Positions 25,051-34,573 of a stretch of 64,000 nucleotides of DNA are shown piece after piece (within the stretch, counting starts at the first letter, position 1; each line of letters opens with the position of its first letter). A program made the translations under genes and the position numbers. The notes below the pieces were generated by a model. That model made no database searches. It was not told the origin of the DNA and saw only the letters and a list, made by a program, of their open reading frames with translations. The stretch covers positions 2,232,001-2,296,000 of the forward strand of contig NZ_CP075524.1 of NCBI RefSeq assembly GCF_025808395.1. Reading direction: 5' to 3'. This DNA is from Microcella sp. (GTDB lineage: Bacteria; Actinomycetota; Actinomycetes; Actinomycetales; Microbacteriaceae).

Positions 25051-28000
25051 ATGACTCGCACGAGGTCACCACAGCGCGCGGCGCGAACGAGATCGGTGGT
25101 GCGAGCGATCGTCGTCACCATGACGACGCTGGCGCTCGTCATCATGTCGAGCGTTCTCACCGTCGCCCCCGCCCACGCCGCGACGGCTGCCGTCACGATC
25201 ACCCCGTCGACGGCGACCGCCCAGAGCAATGTGCCGGTCACCTTCACGCTCTCGATCACCTGCAACGGACCGGGCAGCTGCGAGAACACCCAAGTGTCGT
25301 TCCCCACGCAGGCGGTCACCGGCAATGGGGCCCTCACCGACCTCAGCACCTGGATCGGCAACTCCTCGTGCGGTTCGGTGACGAAGACGGTCAGCCCGGG
25401 CCTCGTGACGTTCAACTACGGCACGGTGCTGCCGGGCACGTCGTCGTGCACCTTCCCCGTGCGCGCTCCTGACTACACGACGCTCAATGGCGCCCAGGCG
25501 ACACTGACTCCGACCATCAGCGGCTCGACATTCCCGTCGAGCACTGCGGCGTCGGCCGTGCTGACCCTGACGGCCGGCCACAACATCTCGATGGGTGCGT
25601 CTGCGACCGCACGGGTGCTGCCCGACTCGCAGACGAACTTCGTCATCGCGTTCAACTGCGGCGCGGGCGGCGGCTACACGGGCAATATCGGACTGAGCGC
25701 GGTGCGCATCGAGATCCCCCTGCCCTCCACCGTCGTCTACACCGGGTTCACGCCGCGAAACGCTCTGCCCGGCACGTTCACAGCGCCACCCGTCGGCAGC
25801 ATGGGAGGCACGATCGTCTACGACGATCCCACCGGCGCATCGTGCGGCAACCCGCCCCTCACCATCTCGAACTCCATCGTCATCACTGTCACCGGCACCG
25901 TGACCGGAGCAGTCGGCACCCAAGCGTGCATCAACGCCTCCTCGACCTACACGTACATCGATCGGTCGGTCGCCGAGAGCTCGAGCACACCGACGGCGTG
26001 CACCCTCATCGTCGACCTGCAGACGCAAGTGACGAAGAGTGTTACCACTCGCTCGCTCGGAAACGCCGGTCAATACCGCTTCGCCGGCAGCACCTACCCG
26101 TACACCTTCCCCGGAGACTGGGACCAGTCGGCGGCCTCGGCGTTCTACGAGATTCGCGTGTCGACCGTGCCCACGTCGATTTCGTCAGGGCTCTCCTACC
26201 TGATTCGAGACCCCCTGCCGTGCATCGACAACCTTGTCAGCAACGTCTATCTGAGCAATGCGGCGGGGGTGCCGTGCGCGAACCCGGCATTCATTCCCCG
26301 ACGAGTCACCGCGACAGGATTCGCGCCCACGGCCGCGAACGAGATCGTCGTGCACCACGCAGACGGGTCCACCACGAACGTGGCCTTCGCGAGCGGGGGA
26401 TGGACCATTCCCACCGGCGGCAGCCCGGTGTCGGAGATCGAGATCCCAGCGTTCGAGAACCAGGGCACGAACTCCGCGGGAGCCATCACCTTCCGGGTGA
26501 CCGGCTACGCTGCGCCGACCGTCGAACCAGGGCGCCTCATGCGCAACACCGCGACGTCGCAGCCCTACCTCTCGGGAACGACGTCGACGCTCGGCAACCT
26601 TCAGACATCGACCACCAACGTGCTCATCGCCGATCTCGGCACCGGCGACATCGGCCGCACCATCTTCCAGCCTGCACTCGTCAGCACCATGACCGGCACC
26701 TGCACTGCCGTCGTCGGCCTGCGCAACAACACGGGGCGCAATACCCTGCTCGAGATCACCGCGGTGCCATCGGCGGCGATGTACCTCGACTATCTCGCAC
26801 CTGTGGGCGCTACCGTCACCGGCACGACCATCAGTCCGCAGCTCGCCGGGCTCACGAACGGTCGCACCTACAACGTGGGGGCGTTGACGCCCACTGTCGT
26901 GACCGACTACGACGGAACGGGGCGAACCCTCTATCGCTGGACCATTCCCGCGGGCGTTGTCGCTGTTCCCGGCGTCTATGTCGTGGCCGGGGTGAACGTC
27001 ACGCTCAACCTCGGGCCGGGATGTGCCGGTACGTATCAGAACGACATGACCCTCGGGTACGGCGAGCCGCTCGAGAGTTGCATCTCGACCTCGAGCGGAG
27101 CGCAGAGCGCCCCCCTCAACCCTGCGCAGAACGCCGACCTGCGCACGAACGGCTCGCCGCTGATCGGCAACTACTGCGGAGCATCCGCACCCCTGTCGGT
27201 CGCAGCGATCAATCCGGGCTTCACCGTCTCTATGACAGTGCAGGGAAGCCTCGATGCAGCCCCCGCCGCCGCGGGAGTCAACGGCAAGGTCGGCGCCAGC
27301 GGGGGAGAAGCCACCTACTCGCTGTCGGTCGTCAACTCCGGCGAGTCGAACCTCGAAGACCCGGTCGTATACAACCTGCTGCCGCGCGTCGGCGACACTG
27401 AGGCGTCGACCATGACGGGACGAGACTCGCAGTTCGCGGTGACCTTGCTCACTCTCGGCCCGCTGCCCTCGGGCGTCACCGTGCAGTACTCGACGGCGAA
27501 CAACCCGTGCCGGCCCGAAGTGCTGCCGAGCAATGCTGGATGCGTGGACGACTGGAGCTCGGCACCGCCGGCGGCGCTCTCGTCGACCACCGCGCTTCGA
27601 TTCGCCTACTCGGGAACCCTTGTCGTGAACGGCGCGCCAGGAACCTCGGGGTTCACGGTGACGTACGAGGTTGAGACCCCTGCGATCGCGAGCGGCTGGG
27701 TCGCCTGGAACAGTGTGGGCGTCAATGCGCTCTCGGGCGGGTCGTTGTTCGGCGCAGCGGAGTCGACGCACGTCGGCATCGAGGCTGCAGGCCAGCCGAC
27801 CATCGTCAAGGCGTCGGCGACTCCTGAGTACTCCGCCGTGGGCGACATCATCGAGTTCACCTTCACTGTCACGAATGAGTCTGAGGTGAGCGTCTCGAAT
27901 GTCTCTGTCGTCGACCTGTTCGTCGATGCGGCGACTCAGTCGATCGCTCCTGACGCGACGTGCTCTGCACTTGTCGACCCCGCCGGGGTGTGCGACGGCG

Positions 28001-29349
28001 AGTCGACCGATCTGCTGCCGGGTCAGTCAGCGGTGTTCATCGCGAACTACGTCGTCACGCAGCACGACCTCGACCACGGCGTCATCGTCGACCGAGCCAC
28101 AGTGACTGCTGAGCCTGAGCGAGGAGCACCGCTCAGCAACACCTCAGACGATGTCACGGTCGTTGCCGCCCAGGCACCTGCGCTCACTCTCGACAAGACC
28201 GTGAGTCCTGTTTCGGTCGATGCTGCAGGAGACGTGGTCGAGTACAGCTTCGTCGTGACGAACACCGGAAATGTGTCGCTGACCGCGGTCGGGGTGAACG
28301 AGCTGGTGTTCGGCGGCAGCGGGGCGGTTCCGAGCGCAACATGCCCGAGTGGCACGCTTGCGCCCGACGCCACCGTCACGTGTTCTGCGCAGTACACCGT
28401 CACGCAGGCCGACATGGATGCCGGTGCGGTCGAGAACATCGCCGTAGCGATCGCCGAGTTCGGCGGTGTGGGCGTCGTCTCGGCGCCTTCGGCGGCGAGT
28501 TTTGCTGCAACCCAGCTGCCTTCGTTGCAGCTCTCGAAGTCTGCAACACCCGCAACGGTGGGCTCCGCCGGGCAACCAGTCACCTACTCGTTCCACGTGA
28601 CCAACAACGGCAACGTGACGATCGTCGACATCGAGGTGCTTGAGAACGACTTCACGGGCACCGGCACACTCGGCGACGTCGACTGCCCCGCGTCGGTGCT
28701 CGCACCGAACGCTGACATGATCTGCACGGCGGCATATGTCGTGACCCAGGACGACGTCGATGCCGGTGTCATCAGCAACAGTGCCAGTGCGAGTGGCGAC
28801 GACCCGTCGGGAGAATCATTGCCGGCCCCGCCCACGTCGAGCGTCGAGGTCGAGGTTGTTCAGGCCCCGGCCTTGACGCTGGTCAAGACGGCCGACGTCA
28901 CCGTCGTGAAGGCACCCGGTGATGTTGTGCGCTACGAGTTTCTCGTCATCAACAACGGCAACACCACCTTGAGCGAGATCTCGATCGACGAGACTCACTT
29001 CACCGGAAGCGGAGCGCTGGGTCAGATTACGTGCGCGCAGCACACGCTCGAGCCGACGGCGAGCACGACGTGCGCAGCAGAGTACATCACGGTGACCACT
29101 GACTTCTCGAACGGCGACCTTCGCAACACGGCGCGCGCGACCGCGTGGTACGGATCGTCGAGCGGAAGCGTCGAAGTCAGCTCCGCTGCGTCTACAGCCT
29201 TGATCGAGATCGAGAGCTCGGCAGGCGCCCTTCCCGACACCGGGGCTGCTCTCGCCGTGCCGGGTCTGCTCGCAGGCGCCCTCGCGCTCTTGCTGGGTGG
29301 AGCGCTCGTGGCGAGCCGGCGGCGCACTCGCCTTCTCTGCTCCGCGTAG
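25051..29349 (+). CDS. LPXTG-anchored surface protein with tandem DUF11/DUF7507-type repeats
   Basis: 1432 residues. Signal peptide at residues 1-41 (VTMTTLALVIMSSVLTVAPAHA-A cleavage). A long N-terminal part (to about 900) of beta-rich, Thr/Ser/Gly-rich DUF11-like modules holds paired Cys residues. Then come four tandem repeats of about 115 residues starting near 913, 1041, 1155 and 1271, each opening like PALTLDKTVSPVSVDAAGD and with VTNTGNVSL and VTQADMDAG-type motifs. The end is a sortase signal: LPDTG (1394-1398), a hydrophobic helix and the basic tail ASRRRTR. It is probably a wall-linked stalk or adhesin. ATG 25051 is preferred (GGAGG ten bases upstream) over ATG 25042. Confidence 0.85.
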   Translation: MTRTRSPQRAARTRSVVRAIVVTMTTLALVIMSSVLTVAPAHAATAAVTITPSTATAQSNVPVTFTLSITCNGPGSCENTQVSFPTQAVTGNGALTDLSTWIGNSSCGSVTKTVSPGLVTFNYGTVLPGTSSCTFPVRAPDYTTLNGAQATLTPTISGSTFPSSTAASAVLTLTAGHNISMGASATARVLPDSQTNFVIAFNCGAGGGYTGNIGLSAVRIEIPLPSTVVYTGFTPRNALPGTFTAPPVGSMGGTIVYDDPTGASCGNPPLTISNSIVITVTGTVTGAVGTQACINASSTYTYIDRSVAESSSTPTACTLIVDLQTQVTKSVTTRSLGNAGQYRFAGSTYPYTFPGDWDQSAASAFYEIRVSTVPTSISSGLSYLIRDPLPCIDNLVSNVYLSNAAGVPCANPAFIPRRVTATGFAPTAANEIVVHHADGSTTNVAFASGGWTIPTGGSPVSEIEIPAFENQGTNSAGAITFRVTGYAAPTVEPGRLMRNTATSQPYLSGTTSTLGNLQTSTTNVLIADLGTGDIGRTIFQPALVSTMTGTCTAVVGLRNNTGRNTLLEITAVPSAAMYLDYLAPVGATVTGTTISPQLAGLTNGRTYNVGALTPTVVTDYDGTGRTLYRWTIPAGVVAVPGVYVVAGVNVTLNLGPGCAGTYQNDMTLGYGEPLESCISTSSGAQSAPLNPAQNADLRTNGSPLIGNYCGASAPLSVAAINPGFTVSMTVQGSLDAAPAAAGVNGKVGASGGEATYSLSVVNSGESNLEDPVVYNLLPRVGDTEASTMTGRDSQFAVTLLTLGPLPSGVTVQYSTANNPCRPEVLPSNAGCVDDWSSAPPAALSSTTALRFAYSGTLVVNGAPGTSGFTVTYEVETPAIASGWVAWNSVGVNALSGGSLFGAAESTHVGIEAAGQPTIVKASATPEYSAVGDIIEFTFTVTNESEVSVSNVSVVDLFVDAATQSIAPDATCSALVDPAGVCDGESTDLLPGQSAVFIANYVVTQHDLDHGVIVDRATVTAEPERGAPLSNTSDDVTVVAAQAPALTLDKTVSPVSVDAAGDVVEYSFVVTNTGNVSLTAVGVNELVFGGSGAVPSATCPSGTLAPDATVTCSAQYTVTQADMDAGAVENIAVAIAEFGGVGVVSAPSAASFAATQLPSLQLSKSATPATVGSAGQPVTYSFHVTNNGNVTIVDIEVLENDFTGTGTLGDVDCPASVLAPNADMICTAAYVVTQDDVDAGVISNSASASGDDPSGESLPAPPTSSVEVEVVQAPALTLVKTADVTVVKAPGDVVRYEFLVINNGNTTLSEISIDETHFTGSGALGQITCAQHTLEPTASTTCAAEYITVTTDFSNGDLRNTARATAWYGSSSGSVEVSSAASTALIEIESSAGALPDTGAALAVPGLLAGALALLLGGALVASRRRTRLLCSA

Positions 29350-29476
29350 TTCGAGAAAACGTACTGGGCGGGCCTCTAGGGCTCTGCTTCACTGTTGTTC
29401 GGGGCGCATGTGCGCGGCCCTCAGGCACGCCCACTCTCGACTGCACTGGCGCGCGGGGTGCTGTGAACTTTGAGTA

Positions 29477-29515
29477 GGTAAATCTATTTCCAAACGGGCG
29501 ACTATTCGGTAAAGT
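29477..29515 (+). promoter_or_regulatory. Probable promoter/operator of the amino-sugar operon
   Basis: TTTCCA (29487-29492) and TAAAGT (29510-29515) are 17 bp apart, 74 bases before the first gene. A weak palindrome GGTAAATCTATTTCC (29477-29491) overlaps the -35 and could bind the RpiR-type regulator encoded at the end of the cluster. The rest of 29350-29589 shows nothing recognisable. Confidence 0.35.
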
Positions 29516-29589
29516 GTTGTCACCCGGCCACGGGTGCGCCGACGGAGTCCCACCGCGGCTGTTGAGACACCAGAGAAAGAGGCCACACA

Positions 29590-30891
29590 GTGAAGAGATC
29601 AAGAGTTCTGGGCGCGGCAAGCCTGGCCGTCGTCTTGGGCATAGCCGGTTGCGCCGAGGGAGGCTCGCCGGAAGGACCGACCCAGTCTGACGAGGCGCCC
29701 GAGTCGCTGACCATGCTGGTCACGGCGAGCCCGAGTGCCGACGGCCTTCGCGCGCTCGCCGCGGTCTACGAGCAAGAGACCGGCATCGCCATCGAGTTCG
29801 TCGACGTGCCATATGAGCAGCTCGCGACGCGCATCATCCTCGCCGGGCAGAGCGGCGAGTCAACCTTCGACATGGCGCAGGTCGACGGATTCACCCTGCC
29901 GCAGATCGTGCGGGGCAACGGGTTGCTCGCGCTCGACGACTACCTCGCCGGTGACGACGAGTACGACTACGACGACTTCCCCGAGGGCTTGAAGGCTTAC
30001 GCGAAGCAGGATGGAGTGAGCTACGGACTACCCCTCTCTACCGAGCCGTATCTGCAGTGGTACCGCACCGACCTGTTCACCGAGCTCGGCCTTGCTCCCG
30101 CAACGACGTGGGACGAGGTGTACGAGAATGCCGACGCACTGCAGAGTGCCGGATACTTCGGCCACGCCGGCACCTATGCCGCGACCGGATCCGCGCACCA
30201 CTTCAATGCTGTTCTCGTGGGATCGGGTGGACGACTGCTCGACCCTGAGACGTTCCGCCCCATGCTCGACACCCCGGTCGCGGCCGCGGCTCTCGACCGG
30301 TATCTCGGACTCGTGGAATATGGACCCTCAGGTACGCCCTCGGCGACCATCTTCGACGCCGTCAACTCGTTCAGCCAACTGGAGGTGGGACAGATGACCA
30401 CGCTGGCATCAGGCTGGTGGAGCACGGTCAACAACCCCGACGAGTCGCCGAACGCGGGCAACTTCGGCACCGCTCCTCCTGCCACAGCGGCCGACGGTGA
30501 CTACACTCCGGCTGCTGTGCTCTACGGCTGGGTCGCCGGAATCTCGAGCGCCTCGCCGTACCAAGACGCGGCGTGGGACTTCCTCTCGTGGGCGCTCAGC
30601 CGTGAGAACGTCAGCAGCTTCATCGACGCGGGTGCGCCGCCGCCGGCTCGTATCTCGACCACGAGCGACCCTGCCTACCTCGAGCAGCTGCCCTACCTCG
30701 CTGCGGTCGGCGAATCAGTCGAGACGGGTGTGCCGATCGATCGCATCCCCGAGATGAGCCAGATCATTTCCTCGTTGAGCCAGATCCTCAATGGTATTGC
30801 GACCGGTCAGACCAGTCGCGAGGAGGGTCTCGAACGCGCGCAGGATGCCTTGCTGAACATCCTCGTGCAGTCCGGGCGGTACACCGGGTGA
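29590..30891 (+). CDS. Sugar ABC transporter substrate-binding lipoprotein (amino-sugar operon)
   Basis: 433 residues from GTG, with AGAGG just upstream. Lipobox LGIAGCAE gives a lipidated Cys near residue 21. A family 1 solute-binding protein: LTMLVTASPSADGLRALAAVYEQETGIAIEFVDVPYEQL is its first lobe start, and an aromatic PLSTEPYLQWYRTDLF near 147 lines the sugar pocket. First gene of an operon with two permeases, murQ, a kinase and nagB, so I infer uptake of MurNAc, GlcNAc or a muropeptide sugar. The stop overlaps the next GTG start. Confidence 0.85.
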   Translation: MKRSRVLGAASLAVVLGIAGCAEGGSPEGPTQSDEAPESLTMLVTASPSADGLRALAAVYEQETGIAIEFVDVPYEQLATRIILAGQSGESTFDMAQVDGFTLPQIVRGNGLLALDDYLAGDDEYDYDDFPEGLKAYAKQDGVSYGLPLSTEPYLQWYRTDLFTELGLAPATTWDEVYENADALQSAGYFGHAGTYAATGSAHHFNAVLVGSGGRLLDPETFRPMLDTPVAAAALDRYLGLVEYGPSGTPSATIFDAVNSFSQLEVGQMTTLASGWWSTVNNPDESPNAGNFGTAPPATAADGDYTPAAVLYGWVAGISSASPYQDAAWDFLSWALSRENVSSFIDAGAPPPARISTTSDPAYLEQLPYLAAVGESVETGVPIDRIPEMSQIISSLSQILNGIATGQTSREEGLERAQDALLNILVQSGRYTG

Positions 30892-31811
30892 CGGCTCCCA
30901 TCGCTCCGGCCGGTGCTCCCCTCCTGGGGGGGAGCACCGGCCGGGTGTTCACTCGCAACGGGCTGAAAGAGAAGGCTGCGTCGCTCGGGTTCGTCGCGCC
31001 GATCTGGGTGTTCATGCTCACAGTCGGGCTCATTCCCATTGGGTTCGCGGTGTGGATCTCGTTCAGCAACCTGAGCATCTACAGCGACGGAAGCCAGTTC
31101 GTCGGGGTCGACAACTACCTTCGGGCTGTCTTCACCCCGCGATTCGGCGGAACCCTTGCCGTGACCCTGGTCTTCGTCGTCGTCGGGCTCGCCATCCAGT
31201 TCGTGTTCGGCTACCTTCTCGCGACGGCACTGCACCGGCAGCTCAAGGGCTTCCGCATCGCTCGCACCTTGCTGCTCGTGCCGATGCTGCTGACTCCCGT
31301 GGTCGTGGGCCTCATCTGGGGGTTCATGTTCAACCCCGACCTGGGAATCATCAACGCGGTGCTCGGCACCTTCGGGTTGCAACTGAACTTCTTCGCCGAC
31401 CCGATTCTCGCGCAGGGCTTGGTGATCCTCATCGACGCGTGGATGCACATCCCATTCGTCATGCTCATGCTCGTCGCCGGCATGGCGAGCGTCTCGGATG
31501 AGCCGCTCGAGGCGGCGGCGCTCGACGGTGCCAATTGGTGGCAGACGACCCGTTACATCGTCTTGCCCGCGCTCGCTCCCGTGATCATGGTCACCATGAT
31601 CGTGCGCTGCATCGACATCGTTCGCATCTTCGACATCGTCTTCACGACCACGCGCGGCGGCCCTGGCACGTCGACCGAGACCGTCTCGATGCTCTCGTAC
31701 GTCACCACCTTTCAGTTCTACGAGTTCAGCGACGGGGCCGCGATGTCGATCGCGCTCGCCGCCCTCATGTTCCCGGTCTACTTCCTCTACATCAGGTTGA
31801 CGCGCATATGA
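30888..31811 (+). CDS. Sugar ABC transporter permease (MalF type)
   Basis: 307 residues, six membrane helices, with a basic N-terminus. The EAA loop reads EAAALDGANWWQTTRYIVLP near residue 206. Starts at GTG overlapping the binding-protein stop (GTGA) and overlaps the next permease by four bases. There is no ATPase in the operon. Confidence 0.88.
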   Translation: MTAPIAPAGAPLLGGSTGRVFTRNGLKEKAASLGFVAPIWVFMLTVGLIPIGFAVWISFSNLSIYSDGSQFVGVDNYLRAVFTPRFGGTLAVTLVFVVVGLAIQFVFGYLLATALHRQLKGFRIARTLLLVPMLLTPVVVGLIWGFMFNPDLGIINAVLGTFGLQLNFFADPILAQGLVILIDAWMHIPFVMLMLVAGMASVSDEPLEAAALDGANWWQTTRYIVLPALAPVIMVTMIVRCIDIVRIFDIVFTTTRGGPGTSTETVSMLSYVTTFQFYEFSDGAAMSIALAALMFPVYFLYIRLTRI

Positions 31812-32635
31812 AGACACGACGAGCACTCGCCAATCTGCTCACGCACGCGACACTGATCGTCGCTGCGTTCTTCGCGATGTTTCCGCTGTTCTGGGTGCTA
31901 CTGACCTCGTTCAAGAACAATCGCGATGCCGTTGCGCCCGCCGAACGGGCCTTCGACTTCGTCCCCACAGTCGAGAACTACATCCAGCTCTTCGAGTCGA
32001 GCGTCTTCATTCGCGCCGCCGGAACCTCGGTGCTGATCACGCTCGTCGCGACCATGATCGTCGTCGTCGCCGCAACCCTCGGCGGCTACGCCTTCGCACG
32101 ACTCCGTTTCGCTGGCCGTCGAACTCTGGCCTCGGTCATGGTGATCGTGCAGGTGATCCCCGGAGTGGTGCTGATCGTGCCCCTGTTTCGCATGGTGAGC
32201 GGACTCGGAGCCTACGATTACTGGTGGCCGATCGCCCTGGTGCTCGGTGGGCTCAGCATTCCTTTCGGCACCTGGCTCATGCTCGCGTTCTTCCGCGGCT
32301 CTCCAATCGAGATCGAGGAAGCCGCCGTGGTAGACGGCGCCAACCGGTTCAAGCTGTTCCGCTACGTGCTGATTCCCATGGTGGCTCCCGGCATCGCCAC
32401 GGTCGCCATCTTCACGGCGATCGCCGTCTGGAACTCCTTCCTCATCCCTCTCGTGCTTGGTCAGACGCGCGCGCAGACCCTGACGGTGTTCGCGGCCCAG
32501 TTCATCACCTTCCAAGGCGTCAACTGGGGGCCGCTCTCGGCCGCGGCAGTGCTCATCATCGCCCCGATCGTGCTCTTCGTGCTCGCCATGCAGCGCCCCC
32601 TCGTTCGCGGTCTCACCGCGGGCAGCGTGAAGTGA
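31808..32635 (+). CDS. Sugar ABC transporter permease (MalG type)
   Basis: 275 residues, six membrane helices. The EAA loop is EEAAVVDGANRFKLFRYVLIP near residue 174, and the tail RGLTAGSVK is typical of MalG-type subunits. Starts at the ATGA overlap with the upstream permease. A 54-base gap follows before murQ. Confidence 0.88.
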   Translation: MKTRRALANLLTHATLIVAAFFAMFPLFWVLLTSFKNNRDAVAPAERAFDFVPTVENYIQLFESSVFIRAAGTSVLITLVATMIVVVAATLGGYAFARLRFAGRRTLASVMVIVQVIPGVVLIVPLFRMVSGLGAYDYWWPIALVLGGLSIPFGTWLMLAFFRGSPIEIEEAAVVDGANRFKLFRYVLIPMVAPGIATVAIFTAIAVWNSFLIPLVLGQTRAQTLTVFAAQFITFQGVNWGPLSAAAVLIIAPIVLFVLAMQRPLVRGLTAGSVK

Positions 32636-32689
32636 GTACCACGAGATGACCACGGTCGACACACACCCACACAGGATGTCGAGAGAATC

Positions 32690-33622
32690 ATGAACCCCAC
32701 ACTCGCTTCTGGTGAGAACCCGTCGGCACTGCCGGGCACCGAGCAACGCAACCCTCGCTCGACGCGGCTCGATGAGATGAGCAGTATCGAGATCGTGCGC
32801 TTGCTCAATGCGGAAGACCTCCATGCCATCGAGGCGGTCGGCGCGGCGGCCGAATCGCTCGCTGCGCTCGTCGACGATGCCGAGTCGATCGTTCGCGCAG
32901 GCGGCAACGTGCACTACTTCGGTGCGGGCACCTCGGGTCGTCTTGGAGTGCTCGACGCTGCTGAGCTGATTCCCACGTTCGGCATCGAACCGACGCTTGT
33001 GCGTGCGCGCATCGCCGGCGGTGACGAAGCGATCGTCAACGCCGTCGAGGGCTCTGAAGACTCGGCAGACGACGGGGTTCGGGATGCCCTCGAGCAGGTG
33101 CGCGAAGGCGATCTCGTCATCGGCCTCACGGTCTCAGGTACCACCCCTTATGTCGAGGGCGCGTTGCGGTGTGCCCGCGAGTGCGGCGCGCGCACCGCGC
33201 TCGTCACGAGCAACCCTGAGGCCGCGATAGCGCCTCTCGCCGATCATGTCATCGTCGCCGACACCGGACCCGAAGTGCTGACCGGTTCGACGCGACTCAA
33301 AGCGGGCACGGCGACCAAGGTCATCCTCAACGGGTTCTCGACAGCACTCATGGTGCGGCTCGGCCGCACGTACTCGAACCTGATGGTGGCCGTGGTTCCA
33401 GGCAACAAGAAGCTGCGCGAGCGAACCCTGCGAATTCTGCACGAGGTGAACGGAGCCTCGACTGAGCACAATGCACAACTCATCGATGAGGCGGGGGGAG
33501 ACCTGCGCGTCGCCGTCGTGGCGGCGGCCACCGGAGCCACCGCGGCGTTGGCCCGCGACTCGCTGCTCGACAGCGGCGGCTCGGTGCGAGACGCCATCGT
33601 CGCGCTGACACGGGGTTCGTGA
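32690..33622 (+). CDS. murQ: N-acetylmuramic acid 6-phosphate etherase
   Basis: 310 residues. Cleaves the lactyl ether of MurNAc-6-phosphate to give GlcNAc-6-phosphate and D-lactate, the committed step of peptidoglycan sugar recycling. A single SIS domain: YFGAGTSGRLGVLDAAELIPTFG near residue 83, the catalytic Glu in VEGSEDSADDG near 122, GLTVSGTTPYVEGAL near 145 and LKAGTATKVILNGFSTALM near 204; the N-terminal TEQRNPRSTRLDEMS is also a MurQ hallmark. It fixes the theme of the whole operon. Confidence 0.95.
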   Translation: MNPTLASGENPSALPGTEQRNPRSTRLDEMSSIEIVRLLNAEDLHAIEAVGAAAESLAALVDDAESIVRAGGNVHYFGAGTSGRLGVLDAAELIPTFGIEPTLVRARIAGGDEAIVNAVEGSEDSADDGVRDALEQVREGDLVIGLTVSGTTPYVEGALRCARECGARTALVTSNPEAAIAPLADHVIVADTGPEVLTGSTRLKAGTATKVILNGFSTALMVRLGRTYSNLMVAVVPGNKKLRERTLRILHEVNGASTEHNAQLIDEAGGDLRVAVVAAATGATAALARDSLLDSGGSVRDAIVALTRGS

Positions 33623-33623
33623 C

Positions 33624-34565
33624 GTGACGGTCATCGGGATAGACCTCGGGGGCTCCGGATCTCGAATTGTCGCGGTCGACGGGCACGAGGCTTCGGCGCA
33701 CGGCCCAGCCTTCTCGGTCGTCGACGGTCGGGCTGATCACGCGTCTCTGATTGACGTGCTCGCCGATCAGCTCGGCCCCATCGAAGGCCCAGTGCTCTCC
33801 GTCTCTGCCTCGGTGGCCGGGCTCGTCGCTTCGGGTGAACCTGCCGCGATCGGCGCGGCGGTCGAGCGCGCGTGGCCCGGAGCGCGTTTCGTACTCAGCT
33901 CTGATGCTGTGGCGGCGGTGATGGCAGCCTGGGGCGAGCACGGGGGGGCCGTTCTCGCCATGGGCACGGGAGTGGTGGCGTTCGCGACCGACTTCTCTGC
34001 AGTGTGGCAACGTTCAGACGGTTGGGGATACCTGCTCGGTGACGAGGGCGGCGCGGCGTGGATCGGTGCTCGCGGCATATCCGCCGCCCTTCGCGAATTC
34101 GATCATCGGCCCAGGGGCTCGTCGATGCTGCTCGATGCGCTTGTCGAGCAGATGGGCGAGCCCCACGGAGTACCCGACCTGGTGAGAAGCGCTGCGAACT
34201 CAGCCACCGCGCTCGCCACGTTCGCGCCTCAGGTCACGTCAGCCGCCGAACGGGGTGATCACGCTGCGCAGCGCATCATCGACGACGCTATCGACCACCT
34301 CGTCGAGACCGGTCTCAGCGTGCTCCACGACGGGGTTCCTCCCCAGCTGGCACTCGTGGGCGGCTTGGCGGCGGTGCCGCTGCTCGCCCACGGGATCATC
34401 ACCAGGGCGAATGAGCTTCGCCCGGAGGTCTCGGTGATCACTACGCCGCACAGTCCGCTCGACGGCGCCATCCACTTTGCTCGCCTCGCGAGCCGCGACC
34501 TGCTGCCTGATCCGCATCCGCCCTATCTCTACACGTCTCATTCATCCATCACCTTCCACTCTTGA
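33624..34565 (+). CDS. BadF/BadG-family sugar kinase (probable MurNAc/GlcNAc kinase)
   Basis: 313 residues from GTG, one base after the murQ stop. ASKHA-fold ATPase: phosphate 1 loop VIGIDLGGSGSRIVAVDG at the N-terminus, phosphate 2 region VLAMGTGVVAFA near 110, GWGYLLGDEGGAAWIGARGI near 133 (the signature of N-acetylglucosamine kinases of the BadF group) and adenosine motif LALVGGLAAVP near 242. Since an ABC importer brings sugar in unphosphorylated, a kinase making MurNAc-6P (or GlcNAc-6P) for murQ/nagB is required here. Confidence 0.82.
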   Translation: MTVIGIDLGGSGSRIVAVDGHEASAHGPAFSVVDGRADHASLIDVLADQLGPIEGPVLSVSASVAGLVASGEPAAIGAAVERAWPGARFVLSSDAVAAVMAAWGEHGGAVLAMGTGVVAFATDFSAVWQRSDGWGYLLGDEGGAAWIGARGISAALREFDHRPRGSSMLLDALVEQMGEPHGVPDLVRSAANSATALATFAPQVTSAAERGDHAAQRIIDDAIDHLVETGLSVLHDGVPPQLALVGGLAAVPLLAHGIITRANELRPEVSVITTPHSPLDGAIHFARLASRDLLPDPHPPYLYTSHSSITFHS

Positions 34566-34573
34566 GGAGCACA

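Noticed and set aside
25842..27771. Two frames of over 500 codons overlapping the surface protein gene
   Set aside because: They are shifted or antisense readings of the same repetitive GC-rich DNA with extreme Arg/His content.
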